DNA of 29,637 nt from DAOUFU01 sp034429275 (GCA_034429275.1 DAOUFU010000238.1:1-29637), one strand, 5' to 3'. Counted from the first letter of the stretch, positions 16,168-24,351 are shown. The notes: generated by a model not told the origin, from the letters alone. Made by a program: numbers and translations.

Positions 16168-17081
16168 TGGCACAGCAGAGACTCCTCGCAGAATCCAGGG
16201 TGTTGCGGCGCTCGCTGACTCTGTCCTGGCGGCAGCGTCGGGTGCTGGGCATGGCCATTCGCTATGTGATCGCCGCGTTGTTGATCATCTTCGCGTTCAT
16301 CCCGGTGGTGTGGGTGGTATCGGCATCGTTCAACCCGTCCGGCTCGCTGGTCAGCCCGGAGATCGTGCCGCGCAACCCAGGGTTCGACAATTACGAGCAG
16401 TTGTGGAACAACCGCTATTACCCGTTCAAGACGTGGCTGTTCAACTCGCTGTATATCGCCACCGTCTCCACCTTGTTGATCGTGCTGGTCACGGCGTTTT
16501 CGGCCTATGCCATGTCGCGCTTCCGCTTCTATGGACGTCAGCAGTTGATGCGCGCCATCCTGATCATCAATGTGTTTCCCGGCGTGGTGTCGATGATCGC
16601 CCTGTTTTCGATCATGCAGCAGACGGGCCGCCATGTGCCGCTCATCGGCCTGGATTCGCACCTCAGCCTGATTCTGATCTACGTCTCCGGATCGATGGGC
16701 ATCAATGTGCTGCTGATGAAGGGTTTCTTCGACTCCGTCCCGCGCGAGATCGACGAATCCGCGCTGGTGGATGGGGCCTCTCACTGGCTGGTGTTCTGGC
16801 GCATCATCCTGCCGCTGGTCAAGCCGATCCTGGTGACGGTGGGTGTGCTGGCCTTCATGGGCATCTATGGCGATTTTGTGCTGCCGCGTGTGCTGCTCAG
16901 CAGCGCCGACAAGCTGACCATTATGGTCGGGTTGTACCTGTTCCAGTCGGCGGACTATGCCCAGAACTGGGGAGTCTTCACGGCGGGGGCGATTGTGGCC
17001 GCGCTGCCGGTGATCGGGCTGTACCTGCTGCTGCAGGACTATATCATCAGCGGGCTGACGGCAGGATCGATCAAAGGGTAG
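16167..17081 (+). CDS. MalG-like ABC permease
   Basis: A 304-residue permease, partner of the MalF-like protein. It has a basic N-terminus, a first helix at about 32-52 and an EAA-type loop (ESALVDGA at 197-204) followed by RIILPLVKP. The C-terminus GLTAGSIKG is characteristic of MalG relatives. The start codon overlaps the malF-like stop in a TGATG junction and GGAGGA (16152-16157) serves as ribosome site inside the upstream gene. No ATPase gene is present in this operon either. A perfect 12-bp tandem repeat covers its stop codon. Confidence 0.93.
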   Translation: MAQQRLLAESRVLRRSLTLSWRQRRVLGMAIRYVIAALLIIFAFIPVVWVVSASFNPSGSLVSPEIVPRNPGFDNYEQLWNNRYYPFKTWLFNSLYIATVSTLLIVLVTAFSAYAMSRFRFYGRQQLMRAILIINVFPGVVSMIALFSIMQQTGRHVPLIGLDSHLSLILIYVSGSMGINVLLMKGFFDSVPREIDESALVDGASHWLVFWRIILPLVKPILVTVGVLAFMGIYGDFVLPRVLLSSADKLTIMVGLYLFQSADYAQNWGVFTAGAIVAALPVIGLYLLLQDYIISGLTAGSIKG

Positions 17082-17095
17082 GGCAAAGGGTAGGG
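17072..17095 (+). repeat. 12-bp tandem direct repeat at the MalG-like stop codon
   Basis: CAAAGGGTAGGG occurs twice in direct succession (17072-17083 and 17084-17095). The first copy contains the MalG-like stop codon TAG (17079-17081). The second adds the purine-rich sequence that, with the following GGCGAG, acts as ribosome site for the downstream GH53 gene. Confidence 0.8.
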
Positions 17096-17105
17096 GGCGA
17101 GTCTC

Positions 17106-18560
17106 ATGAGTCGTAAGCTGTGGTGGTCGGTGGTGATCCTGCTGGTGACGGGCGCGCTGATTCTTCCGGCGCGGGCGCAGGGGCCGGAATCAAGCCCGGC
17201 GGTGCTGGGGGTGGACCTGTCGTATGTCAACGAGATGGAAGACTGCGGCGGCGAATTCCGAGCCGGTGGCGAGCCGGTCGATCCATTTGCCCTGTTCGCG
17301 CAGTCCGGCGCGACGTTGGTCCGCGTGCGGCTGTGGCACACCCCCACCTGGACGCAGTACAGCACGCTGGACGACGTGAAGAAGACCATCGCGCGCGCCA
17401 AAGCCGAGGGCCTGGCCGTGCTGCTCGATTTCCACTATTCCGACACCTGGGCCGACCCCAGCAAGCAGATCATCCCGGCAGCCTGGGCGGAGATCACGGA
17501 TACTGAAGCGCTGGCCCAGGCCGTCTACGACTACACCGCCGGCGTGCTGGCCGATCTCGACGCTGCCGGGCTGATGCCGGACATCGTGCAGGTGGGCAAC
17601 GAGATCAACACGGAGATTCTGCGCGGCGAGGGCGAGTCGGGCTACCCGATTCGCTGGGAGCGCAACGCCCGCCTGATCAACGCGGGCATCCAGGCGGTGC
17701 GCGATGCCGGTGGCCCTCAGGTGATGCTGCACATCGCCAAGCCGGAAGAGGTCGAAGGCTGGCTGCTGGCCGCGATGCGCGCCGGGGTGACCGATTTCGA
17801 CATCATCGGCGTGTCCTACTATCCCGGCTGGTCGAATTTCCCGGTCAGCGCGGTGGGTGCGCTGGTGAACAAGCTGCGCCACCAGTTCGGCGCGGACGTG
17901 CTGATCGCCGAGACCGCCTACCCCTGGACGCTGAGCGGCGTCGCCGAATCGGCGGGTAACATCCTGGGGCGCGACTTCCTGCTGCCCGATTATCCTGCCA
18001 CGCCTGCCGGGCAGAAGCAGTTTCTGATCGATCTGACGCAGGCGGTGCTGACCAACGGCGGGCTGGGCATTGTCTACTGGGAACCGGCCTGGATTTCAAC
18101 GCCGTGCCGCACCCTGTGGGGCCAGGGATCGCACTGGGAAAACGCCACGTTCTTCGACTTCGGCGACGGGAATAATGTGCACGAGGGCATCGACTGGCTG
18201 AGCCACAACTACGCGCTGCCGCTACGGGTGATGTTCCAGGTGCGCGTGGACCCGGCCACCGCGCCGGAAGGCGTGTACATTTCCGGCGATTTCACCGGTA
18301 TGGGGCGCAGGCTGCTGCCGCTGGAATCGGCGGACGCAGCCTACACCCTGGATGACCACCTGATGTCGGGCAGCACCGTCACCTATGGATTTTTCGCCGG
18401 ACCCAGCCGCGACGCCCAGGAAGCGCTCGACCCGACCTGCGCCGACGCGGACGGCCTGCGCACACTGACCGTCCCCGATGCCGATGCCTGCATTGTGCAC
18501 ACCTTTGGCGCGTGCGCGGTGGAGATTCTGCCGTACCCGTGCCCCGCTAGCGGCCCGTGA
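17106..18560 (+). CDS. Secreted GH53 endo-beta-1,4-galactanase with extra C-terminal module
   Basis: A 484-residue exported galactanase. Residues 1-24 are a Sec signal peptide (cleavage after ARA). The GH53 barrel runs from about 33 to 370 with acid/base E156 (VGNEIN) and nucleophile E259 (AETAYPW). Residues about 373-484 form an added domain not found in the cytoplasmic paralogue; segments such as FQVRVDPATAPEGVYISGDF followed by a YTLDDH strand resemble the CBM20-like/early-set carbohydrate-binding beta-sandwich, with three Cys near its end. It would cut galactan outside the cell and feed the transporter encoded just before it. The 3' end overlaps the convergent oxidoreductase gene by 14 bp. 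Confidence 0.92.
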   Translation: MSRKLWWSVVILLVTGALILPARAQGPESSPAVLGVDLSYVNEMEDCGGEFRAGGEPVDPFALFAQSGATLVRVRLWHTPTWTQYSTLDDVKKTIARAKAEGLAVLLDFHYSDTWADPSKQIIPAAWAEITDTEALAQAVYDYTAGVLADLDAAGLMPDIVQVGNEINTEILRGEGESGYPIRWERNARLINAGIQAVRDAGGPQVMLHIAKPEEVEGWLLAAMRAGVTDFDIIGVSYYPGWSNFPVSAVGALVNKLRHQFGADVLIAETAYPWTLSGVAESAGNILGRDFLLPDYPATPAGQKQFLIDLTQAVLTNGGLGIVYWEPAWISTPCRTLWGQGSHWENATFFDFGDGNNVHEGIDWLSHNYALPLRVMFQVRVDPATAPEGVYISGDFTGMGRRLLPLESADAAYTLDDHLMSGSTVTYGFFAGPSRDAQEALDPTCADADGLRTLTVPDADACIVHTFGACAVEILPYPCPASGP

Positions 18561-19536
18561 CCTCGTCCATCGTGATAACGATTTTGCCGCGCGCGTGTCC
18601 CTGTTCCAGGTAGCGGAGTGCCTCCGCCGCCTCGCTGAGCGGGTAGCGCCGCTCGATGACCGGCACGATTTTGCCGCTGTCCATCATCTCGGCAATCACC
18701 GCCATATCTTCGGCGGTGGGTTCGCCCGTGCGCGTGCGGAACTTGCGGCTGCCGACCCGCGACAGCAGCGGCCCCAGCAGCATTGCCGTGAAGATCTGCC
18801 CCATCGTGCCGCCCGCCATGACGTAAATTCCACCAGGCCGCAAGGCCCGCCGATAATCGAAGATCGAACGGCTGCCGTTCACCGCCAGGATCACGTCGTA
18901 CTGCTGGCCGTCGCGCACGAAATCTTCCTTCGTGTAGTCGATCACATGGTCCGCGCCGAGTTCGCGCACCATGTCCATTTTGGCGGTGCTGCACACAGCG
19001 GTGACTTCCGCACCCAGCGCTTTGGCGATCTGCACGGCGAAAGTGCCCACGCCGCCTGATGCGCCGTAGATCAGCACTTTTTTGCCCGGCCCGACCTCGC
19101 CTTCATCGCGCAGCGCTTGCAGCGCGGTCATTGCGGCCAGCGGCACGGCGGCGGCCTGTTCAAAGGTTGCGCGCGGGGGCTTCAGGGCCAGGACATCCTC
19201 ACGGGCGCAGACATATTCCGCGAGCGCGCCCCGCTCACAAGTGGAGAGGTCGCCGAACACCTCGTCGCCCGGCTTGAACCGGGTGACGCCGCTGCCCACT
19301 GCTTCCACCACCCCGGCCACATCCGCGCCGAGAATGGGATAGCGGGGTTTGAGGATGCCGCCGGTCATTGGGCGGATCAGAAATGGCGAGGCCCGCATAA
19401 TGCGCCAGTCCACGGCGTTCAGCGATGCCGCGCGGACCTTCACCAGCACTTCCCCCGCCTGGGGGACAGGCTGCGCCACGTCTTGATATTTCAGTACGTC
19501 CGGCGAGCCGTATTGTTCGCACACGATGGCTTTCAT
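18547..19536 (-). CDS. MDR-family NAD(P)-dependent oxidoreductase (quinone reductase-like)
   Basis: A 329-residue zinc-independent medium-chain dehydrogenase/reductase of the quinone oxidoreductase branch. The N-terminal GroES-like catalytic domain (about 1-125) includes LGADVAGVVEAVG, and the cofactor-binding Rossmann domain carries the GASGGVG motif at residues 158-164. Such enzymes use NADPH to reduce quinones or enones in the cytoplasm; the substrate here is unknown. The start follows an AGGGAG site. It lies 34 nt downstream of the DUF4386 gene and is probably co-transcribed with it. Its stop lies within the 3' end of the convergent GH53 gene, with no terminator space between. It has no evident tie to sugar use. 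Confidence 0.9.
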   Translation of the reverse strand: MKAIVCEQYGSPDVLKYQDVAQPVPQAGEVLVKVRAASLNAVDWRIMRASPFLIRPMTGGILKPRYPILGADVAGVVEAVGSGVTRFKPGDEVFGDLSTCERGALAEYVCAREDVLALKPPRATFEQAAAVPLAAMTALQALRDEGEVGPGKKVLIYGASGGVGTFAVQIAKALGAEVTAVCSTAKMDMVRELGADHVIDYTKEDFVRDGQQYDVILAVNGSRSIFDYRRALRPGGIYVMAGGTMGQIFTAMLLGPLLSRVGSRKFRTRTGEPTAEDMAVIAEMMDSGKIVPVIERRYPLSEAAEALRYLEQGHARGKIVITMDEVTGR

Positions 19537-19570
19537 GGGTTCTCCCTCTCACTATGCGTTTGCACGCGCT

Positions 19571-20242
19571 TCAGTTCAACACCGGGGCAGAAGCATCGAA
19601 CCCCTTGACGATCAACCACAGCGCCAGGACCATTTCCTGCAGGGCGAGCGGGGCCATGGCGAATCCCAGCTCGGTGCCAAACATGCTCGACAGCGGGGCA
19701 GCCAGGTACAGGGCGGCCCCCGCCAGGCCCCAGATGGACAGCCATCGCGGGACGAGCCGGGTTTGGTAAAGTTGGTAGTAGAAAATCAGCGCGCCCAGGC
19801 AGAATGGAAAGGCCAGCAGCGAAACGATCCAGTCCCCGGCCCCCAGCAGCGTTTCGCCCAGGGGAAGGTAAGCGGCTGAATCGACAGCGCCGGTGGCCAC
19901 ATCGTGCCGGCTCAGGGTGAGCAGCATCAGCCAGACGATCACCAGCGCGATATGGGCGATGTTTTCCAGCGCCGACCGGAACACCACATAGCCGAGTGCA
20001 AGGGTTTCGTTGTGCTTTTTAAGGATTGGGAACATCAGCACCGGGATCAGCGCCAGGGCCAGGCCCATCGTCAAAAACAGCAGCGCCCCGATAATGATCT
20101 CGTTTTCGTTGGCGGCGATCTGGCTGAGATAGTCGGGATCGCCCAGCGGCGGCCCGACGAATACGACGCTCAAGGCACCCGCGACGGTGCCGACGATAAA
20201 CAGCAGGCCCGTCCACCGGGCCGTATTCTGAGATGTGCGCAT
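19571..20242 (-). CDS. DUF4386 family integral membrane protein
   Basis: A 223-residue polytopic membrane protein of the DUF4386 family, whose function is unknown. It starts with NTARWTGLLFIVGTVAG, a typical opening for the family, and contains about six hydrophobic segments; GAGDWIVSLLAFPFCLGALIF lies in the second half. A GAGGGGG ribosome site sits 7 nt before the ATG. It leads a two-gene unit with the MDR oxidoreductase, possibly from a weak promoter upstream. Confidence 0.75.
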   Translation of the reverse strand: MRTSQNTARWTGLLFIVGTVAGALSVVFVGPPLGDPDYLSQIAANENEIIIGALLFLTMGLALALIPVLMFPILKKHNETLALGYVVFRSALENIAHIALVIVWLMLLTLSRHDVATGAVDSAAYLPLGETLLGAGDWIVSLLAFPFCLGALIFYYQLYQTRLVPRWLSIWGLAGAALYLAAPLSSMFGTELGFAMAPLALQEMVLALWLIVKGFDASAPVLN

Positions 20243-20326
20243 GGTTGATCCCCCTCAGCGATGCCTATCGAGCGATTCTGGCTCCGGATTTCCAGATCGC
20301 GTGGAGGTGGACATCCCATGGCCATG

Positions 20327-20355
20327 TGTATGAATCTACGAGGCCCGCGAGTCAA
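20327..20355 (-). promoter_or_regulatory. Weak candidate promoter for the DUF4386-oxidoreductase unit
   Basis: On the - strand TTGACT (20355-20350) is followed after 17 nt by CATACA (20332-20327). The -35 is good but the -10 matches only 3 of 6, so this is tentative. It lies just past the terminator of the upstream operon, where a new promoter is needed. Confidence 0.3.
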
Positions 20356-20376
20356 AAGTTGCTGGGCGAGAGGGGC

Positions 20377-20430
20377 GAGAGAAAAGCGCGATCCGGGACG
20401 ATGACCGCAGGGGGCGAATCCCGGATCGCG
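20377..20430 (-). terminator. Intrinsic terminator of the CUT2 sugar operon
   Basis: CGCGATCCGGGA (20387-20398) and TCCCGGATCGCG (20419-20430) form a perfect 12-bp stem with a 20-nt loop. Read on the - strand the stem is followed at once by CTTTTCTCTC (20386-20377), a U-rich tail. It lies about 30 nt after the isomerase stop codon and marks the end of the long - strand operon. Confidence 0.8.
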
Positions 20431-20461
20431 GGGTGATCGTGGTGCAGAGGGTCGGGGCGGG

Positions 20462-21865
20462 CTATCCCTGGTGGGTATAGGTCTCCCAGCCGAAATAGGT
20501 GGTGAACGCCTCGGTCAGGATGTCGGCGGCATAGGCCGGGGCCATCGCCGCGTGATGCTCGAAGCCGTTCTTGCACACGTAGCGCAGCAGCCCCTGCAGG
20601 TTGGGTACGGTGACCACTGCCCGGCTGCCAAAGGTCTCCAGCGGGTCGTCGATGAATTCGCCGTCACCCACATATGCCTTGATGCGCCCGTGCTTGTCAT
20701 CGGTGGTGATCCGCGCATAGCCGAACGGCCCGGCGGGCGTACGCCCGGCTACCGTGCCGTAGGTGTTCTCGACGCCGAGCGTGGTGCCCAGGATCGGCGC
20801 GTTGGACATCTCGAAATCGCTGAAGAAGCTCTTGGCCCAGTTGCCGCAGTGGAAGAGCACGCACTTGTCGGGATCGTCGCCATAGTTGTTGTTCCAGTCC
20901 ACCAGCGCCGCCGGTTGATCGGTCGCCAGGGAGAGCGCATACATCGAGAGCGCGCCGGTGATGTCCACTTCGCAGGCGCTCGGCATCAGCGTCTGGCTCA
21001 TCATGCTCATCAGCGTGCAGACGTTGACGCCGTAGTTCTGCTGAAGCGAGTTCCAGCACTGGATGGCAGTCGCGTTGAGGTCGTTGGCGGTCATCCACTC
21101 GTCGATCACCACGCCCAGCCTGGCCTGCTTCACCACGGCGGGCGAGGGGACGTGGTTGGTGGGCACATAGGCGCGGATCGAGGCCAGCTTCTGCTGCACG
21201 CGCGGATCATCATCGGCCAGCTTGCTCGCCCAGCCGAACACTTCCGACAGGTCGAGCGTGGTCACGCTGACGCCCGCTGCCTGCAGCAGCTTTTCGCTGT
21301 AGCGGGTGGTATTGAATGCGCCGGGCCGCGCGCCGATTGCGCCCAGCCGCGCACTGCGCAGCCCTTTGACGACGCGGCACACTCCCACGAACTTTCGCAG
21401 GTCGGCCTTGAACGATTCGCTGTTGGGCCACACGGTGTGCTGCGTGGTGACGGTAAACGGGTAGTCGTATTGGTACAGGTTGTTGCAGACAGAAATCTTG
21501 CCGCAGAAGGCATCGCGCCGCCGCTCGACATGCAGCTTGTCCAGGTCGTCGGGGAACGCCTGCACCAGGATCGGCACGCGCAGCCCGGAGAGCTTGATCG
21601 ACTCGGCCACCCCTTTTTCATCGCCAAAATTGGGCAGCGAGACCAGGATGCCGTCGATCTTCTCGGCGTGCTGGCGGAACAGCGCGCCGCAGGCCTTCGC
21701 GTGTTCCCAGGTTTCGACCGCGCCATACGGGGTGACGTCTTCGCCCAGGATGACGGCCTCGATCCCCAGCTCGGCCAGCACGGCCAGCACCTGCTTACGC
21801 CCCTCGGTGATCAGCACGTCGGGGAAAAAATCGCGGTTGCCAATGATTACGCCTAAAGTGGTCAT
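20462..21865 (-). CDS. L-fucose/L-arabinose isomerase-family ketol isomerase
   Basis: A 467-residue protein of the FucI-like (COG2407 type) group, which interconverts aldoses and ketoses with a bound divalent metal. Likely ligands are E299 (SACEVDITG) and D323 (LVDWNNN): their spacing of 24 equals that of E. coli FucI E337 and D361. H437 or H438 (FEHHAA) could stand for FucI H528. The chain is shorter than classical FucI (about 590 residues). It is the last gene of the operon, followed by a terminator, and lies 45 nt after the FGGY kinase, so its ketose product is presumably that kinase's substrate. The sugar is not predictable from the sequence alone. Confidence 0.85.
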   Translation of the reverse strand: MTTLGVIIGNRDFFPDVLITEGRKQVLAVLAELGIEAVILGEDVTPYGAVETWEHAKACGALFRQHAEKIDGILVSLPNFGDEKGVAESIKLSGLRVPILVQAFPDDLDKLHVERRRDAFCGKISVCNNLYQYDYPFTVTTQHTVWPNSESFKADLRKFVGVCRVVKGLRSARLGAIGARPGAFNTTRYSEKLLQAAGVSVTTLDLSEVFGWASKLADDDPRVQQKLASIRAYVPTNHVPSPAVVKQARLGVVIDEWMTANDLNATAIQCWNSLQQNYGVNVCTLMSMMSQTLMPSACEVDITGALSMYALSLATDQPAALVDWNNNYGDDPDKCVLFHCGNWAKSFFSDFEMSNAPILGTTLGVENTYGTVAGRTPAGPFGYARITTDDKHGRIKAYVGDGEFIDDPLETFGSRAVVTVPNLQGLLRYVCKNGFEHHAAMAPAYAADILTEAFTTYFGWETYTHQG

Positions 21866-21910
21866 CAGTTGGATTCCTCACAAAGGTATCGGAACGTTGG
21901 ATAAAACGGC

Positions 21911-23404
21911 TCAGGCCAGCACCTGCCGGACGGCGCGCTGCCAGCCCGCGTAATAGGTTTCGGCTTGTTCAATGGGCATGGAGGGCACGTAATCCACGAA
22001 CCCCTGCGGCAGGCGATCCAGTGCTTCCAGCGAATCCACCACGCCGCAGCCGAGCAGCCCGGCCATCGCCGCGCCCAGCGCCGAAAGTTCCGGCAGGCTG
22101 GAGGTGCGCAGCGTGTAGCGCGTGATGTCGGCCACGAACTGCATCAGGAAGCGGTTGCTCACCGCGCCGCCGTCGCCGTGCACAAAATCGAGCGCGATGC
22201 CGGCATCTTCGGCCATCAAGCCTAGCACGTCGCGCACTAGGTAGGCGATGGCTTCGAGCGCCGCGCGCGCCACGTGGTCGCGCGTCGTGCCAGGGGTCAG
22301 GCCCACGATCGCGCCCCGCGCATCGGCTCGCCAGTAGGGCGCGCCCAGCCCGACAAAGGCGGGCACCAGGTAGACCCCGCCGTTATCCGGCACGGCCTGC
22401 GCCATCGCCTCGGTCTCGGCAGAAGTGCGGATCAAGCCAAGCTGGTCGCGCAGCCAGGCTACAGTGGCCCCGGTAAAGTTGATGATGCCCTCGAAGGCAT
22501 AGGCAGGCTGGCCGTCGATCACCCAGCCCAGCGTGGTGACAATCCCCCGGTCCGAGAGTGCCATCGCCGGGCCGAGATTGAGCAGCACCGATGAACCGGT
22601 GCCAAAGGTGACCTTTGCCATGCCGGGCCGGAAGCAGCGCTCGGCGAACAGCGCCGCCTGCGAGTCGCCCATCACACCGCAGATGGGCAGCGGCGATTCC
22701 AGCAGGCCGCCCAGCGTGGTGGTGCCAAAATGGGCGCTGCACTCGCGGACCTCCGGCAGCGCCGCCATCGGCACGCCGAACAGGTCGCACAGGTCCTCAT
22801 CCCAGCGCAGCTCGGCGATGTTGTAGAGCAGGGTGCGGCTGGCGTTGGTGTGATCGGTGGCGAAGACCTGTCCACCGGTCAGCCGGTAGACCAGGTAAGC
22901 GTCGATGGTGCCGATCAGCGCCTCACCTGCGGCCACTCGCTCGCGGATCGCCGGTTCGCGCTCGAACAGCCAGGTCAGCTTGGAGGCCGGGAAATAGGTA
23001 TCGATCTTGAGGCCGGTTTTGCGCTGAACGGCTGGCCCGTGACCCTGTTCGTTCAATGCTGTGCAGATGGGGTCCCCGCGCCGGCACTGCCACACGATGG
23101 CGCGGTAGAGCGGCTGGCCGGTGGCCCGGTCGAAAACCACGATGGTTTCGCGCTGGTTGGTGATGCTCAGGCACAGCAGGTCGCGCCGGGCATCCGGGTG
23201 GCGCTGCAACAAGTCGGCGCAGGCGTGCAGCGTGTTGGCATAGATTTCTTCGGCGTCGTGCTCCACCCAGCCGGGTTGTGGGTAGTGCTGGCGGTGCTCC
23301 AGCGCGATTTTATCGATCAGCGTGCCATCCGGGCGGAACAGCAGCGCCTTGGTGGCCGATGTGCTCTGGTCGATGGCCAGGATGGTGTTTGGAGAGGCAC
23401 TCAT
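21911..23404 (-). CDS. FGGY carbohydrate kinase, glycerol kinase-like
   Basis: A 497-residue cytoplasmic sugar/polyol kinase with two FGGY domains. Glycerol-kinase-type landmarks run throughout: DQSTSATKALLF near the N-terminus, PGWVEHD, SITNQRET, IVWQCRR, DTYFPASKLTWL, FVGLGAPYW and VHGDGGAVSN. It transfers ATP phosphate to a hydroxyl of glycerol or of a small ketose. The operon (isomerase, split transketolase, pentose-type importer) argues for a ketose. The start overlaps the transketolase C-half stop as ATGA (23404-23401), showing translational coupling; the frame is open further upstream but only as a shadow of that gene. Substrate: glycerol kinase by sequence style, ketose kinase by context. 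Confidence 0.88.
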   Translation of the reverse strand: MSASPNTILAIDQSTSATKALLFRPDGTLIDKIALEHRQHYPQPGWVEHDAEEIYANTLHACADLLQRHPDARRDLLCLSITNQRETIVVFDRATGQPLYRAIVWQCRRGDPICTALNEQGHGPAVQRKTGLKIDTYFPASKLTWLFEREPAIRERVAAGEALIGTIDAYLVYRLTGGQVFATDHTNASRTLLYNIAELRWDEDLCDLFGVPMAALPEVRECSAHFGTTTLGGLLESPLPICGVMGDSQAALFAERCFRPGMAKVTFGTGSSVLLNLGPAMALSDRGIVTTLGWVIDGQPAYAFEGIINFTGATVAWLRDQLGLIRTSAETEAMAQAVPDNGGVYLVPAFVGLGAPYWRADARGAIVGLTPGTTRDHVARAALEAIAYLVRDVLGLMAEDAGIALDFVHGDGGAVSNRFLMQFVADITRYTLRTSSLPELSALGAAMAGLLGCGVVDSLEALDRLPQGFVDYVPSMPIEQAETYYAGWQRAVRQVLA

Positions 23405-24351
23405 GCGATCAACTCCCTGGCGAGAAGCCTCTGAACGGTCGCGGCCAGCTTTTCCGGGGTGATTCCATAATGGGCGAAGATCTCGCTCTGGCTGCCGGAG
23501 ACAGTTGGCTCGTCGGGAAGGCCCACGATGCGGAAGGGGTTGTGCAGCCCGTGCTGCATCAAGACGGCGGCGCAGGCTTCGCCCAGCCCGCCGAAGACGC
23601 TGTGCTCTTCCACCGTGACCAGCGCGGTCGAGCTTTGCGCGGCCCGGACCAGGGCCTCTACATCCAGCGGCTTGATGGTGTGCATACTGATCACGCCGCA
23701 CGAGATGCCGCTCAGCGCCAGGATGTCGCGGGCACCCATCGCCCGAGCGACGGTCTCGCCGGTAGCGATGAAGGTAGCGTCGCTGCCGGTCGCCAGCGTG
23801 ATCGCTTTGCCGATCTCGAATGGCGTGCCGGGCGCGTGCAGATCGGGCACCGGTGCTTTGCCAAAGCGCAGATACACCGGGCGCGGATGAACTGCGGCGG
23901 CGGTGATGGCGGCGCGCGTCTCAAAATTATCCGCCGGGGCGATCACGTCGATGTTATTGATGGCGCGCAGGGCGGCGAAGTCGTGCAGCGAGTGGTGAGT
24001 TGAGCCGAGCGCGCCATAGCTGACCCCGGCGCTGATGCCGACCAGCTTCACCGGCTGATCGGAATAGGCCACGTCGTTTTTGATCTGTTCCAGGGCGCGC
24101 GCGGTCAGGAAGCAGGCCGGCGAGACGCCGAATACACACTTTCCGGCGGCGGCCAGCCCGGCAGCGATGCCGACCAGGTTTTGCTCGGCGATGCCGACTT
24201 CGACGATCTGCCGGGGCAATGCCTGGGCGAAGGAAGTGAGCTTGCCCGACCCGCGCGAGTCACTGGTGACGACCAGCAGGTCCGGGTTGGCGCGGCCCAG
24301 GTCGAGCAGGGTGGCGGCGAATTCTTCGAGGTTGGGGCGTGCGGGTGCCAT
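23401..24351 (-). CDS. Transketolase, C-terminal subunit
   Basis: A 316-residue subunit carrying the pyrimidine-binding and C-terminal domains of a split transketolase. The TPP-activating glutamate is E56 in VEVGIAEQN, followed by GIAAGLAAAGK; SHHSL-type and VEEHSVFGGLGEA segments are also present. With the N-terminal subunit it moves two-carbon units between ketose and aldose phosphates. Its ATG overlaps the stop of the N-terminal half (TAATG), and its own stop overlaps the kinase start (ATGA), so three genes are translationally linked. In a pentose operon it probably consumes the phosphorylated ketose directly. Confidence 0.93.
   Translation of the reverse strand: MAPARPNLEEFAATLLDLGRANPDLLVVTSDSRGSGKLTSFAQALPRQIVEVGIAEQNLVGIAAGLAAAGKCVFGVSPACFLTARALEQIKNDVAYSDQPVKLVGISAGVSYGALGSTHHSLHDFAALRAINNIDVIAPADNFETRAAITAAAVHPRPVYLRFGKAPVPDLHAPGTPFEIGKAITLATGSDATFIATGETVARAMGARDILALSGISCGVISMHTIKPLDVEALVRAAQSSTALVTVEEHSVFGGLGEACAAVLMQHGLHNPFRIVGLPDEPTVSGSQSEIFAHYGITPEKLAATVQRLLARELIA

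Noticed and set aside
20471..21856. A 461-codon open frame on the + strand opposite the isomerase gene
   Set aside because: Low-complexity antisense frame; the - strand gene has matching metal-ligand spacing, tight operon placement and a terminator.
23405..23701. N-terminal extension of the FGGY kinase frame by 99 codons
   Set aside because: It lies inside the transketolase C-half in another frame; ATG 23404 with an ATGA overlap and an immediate kinase motif is the real start.
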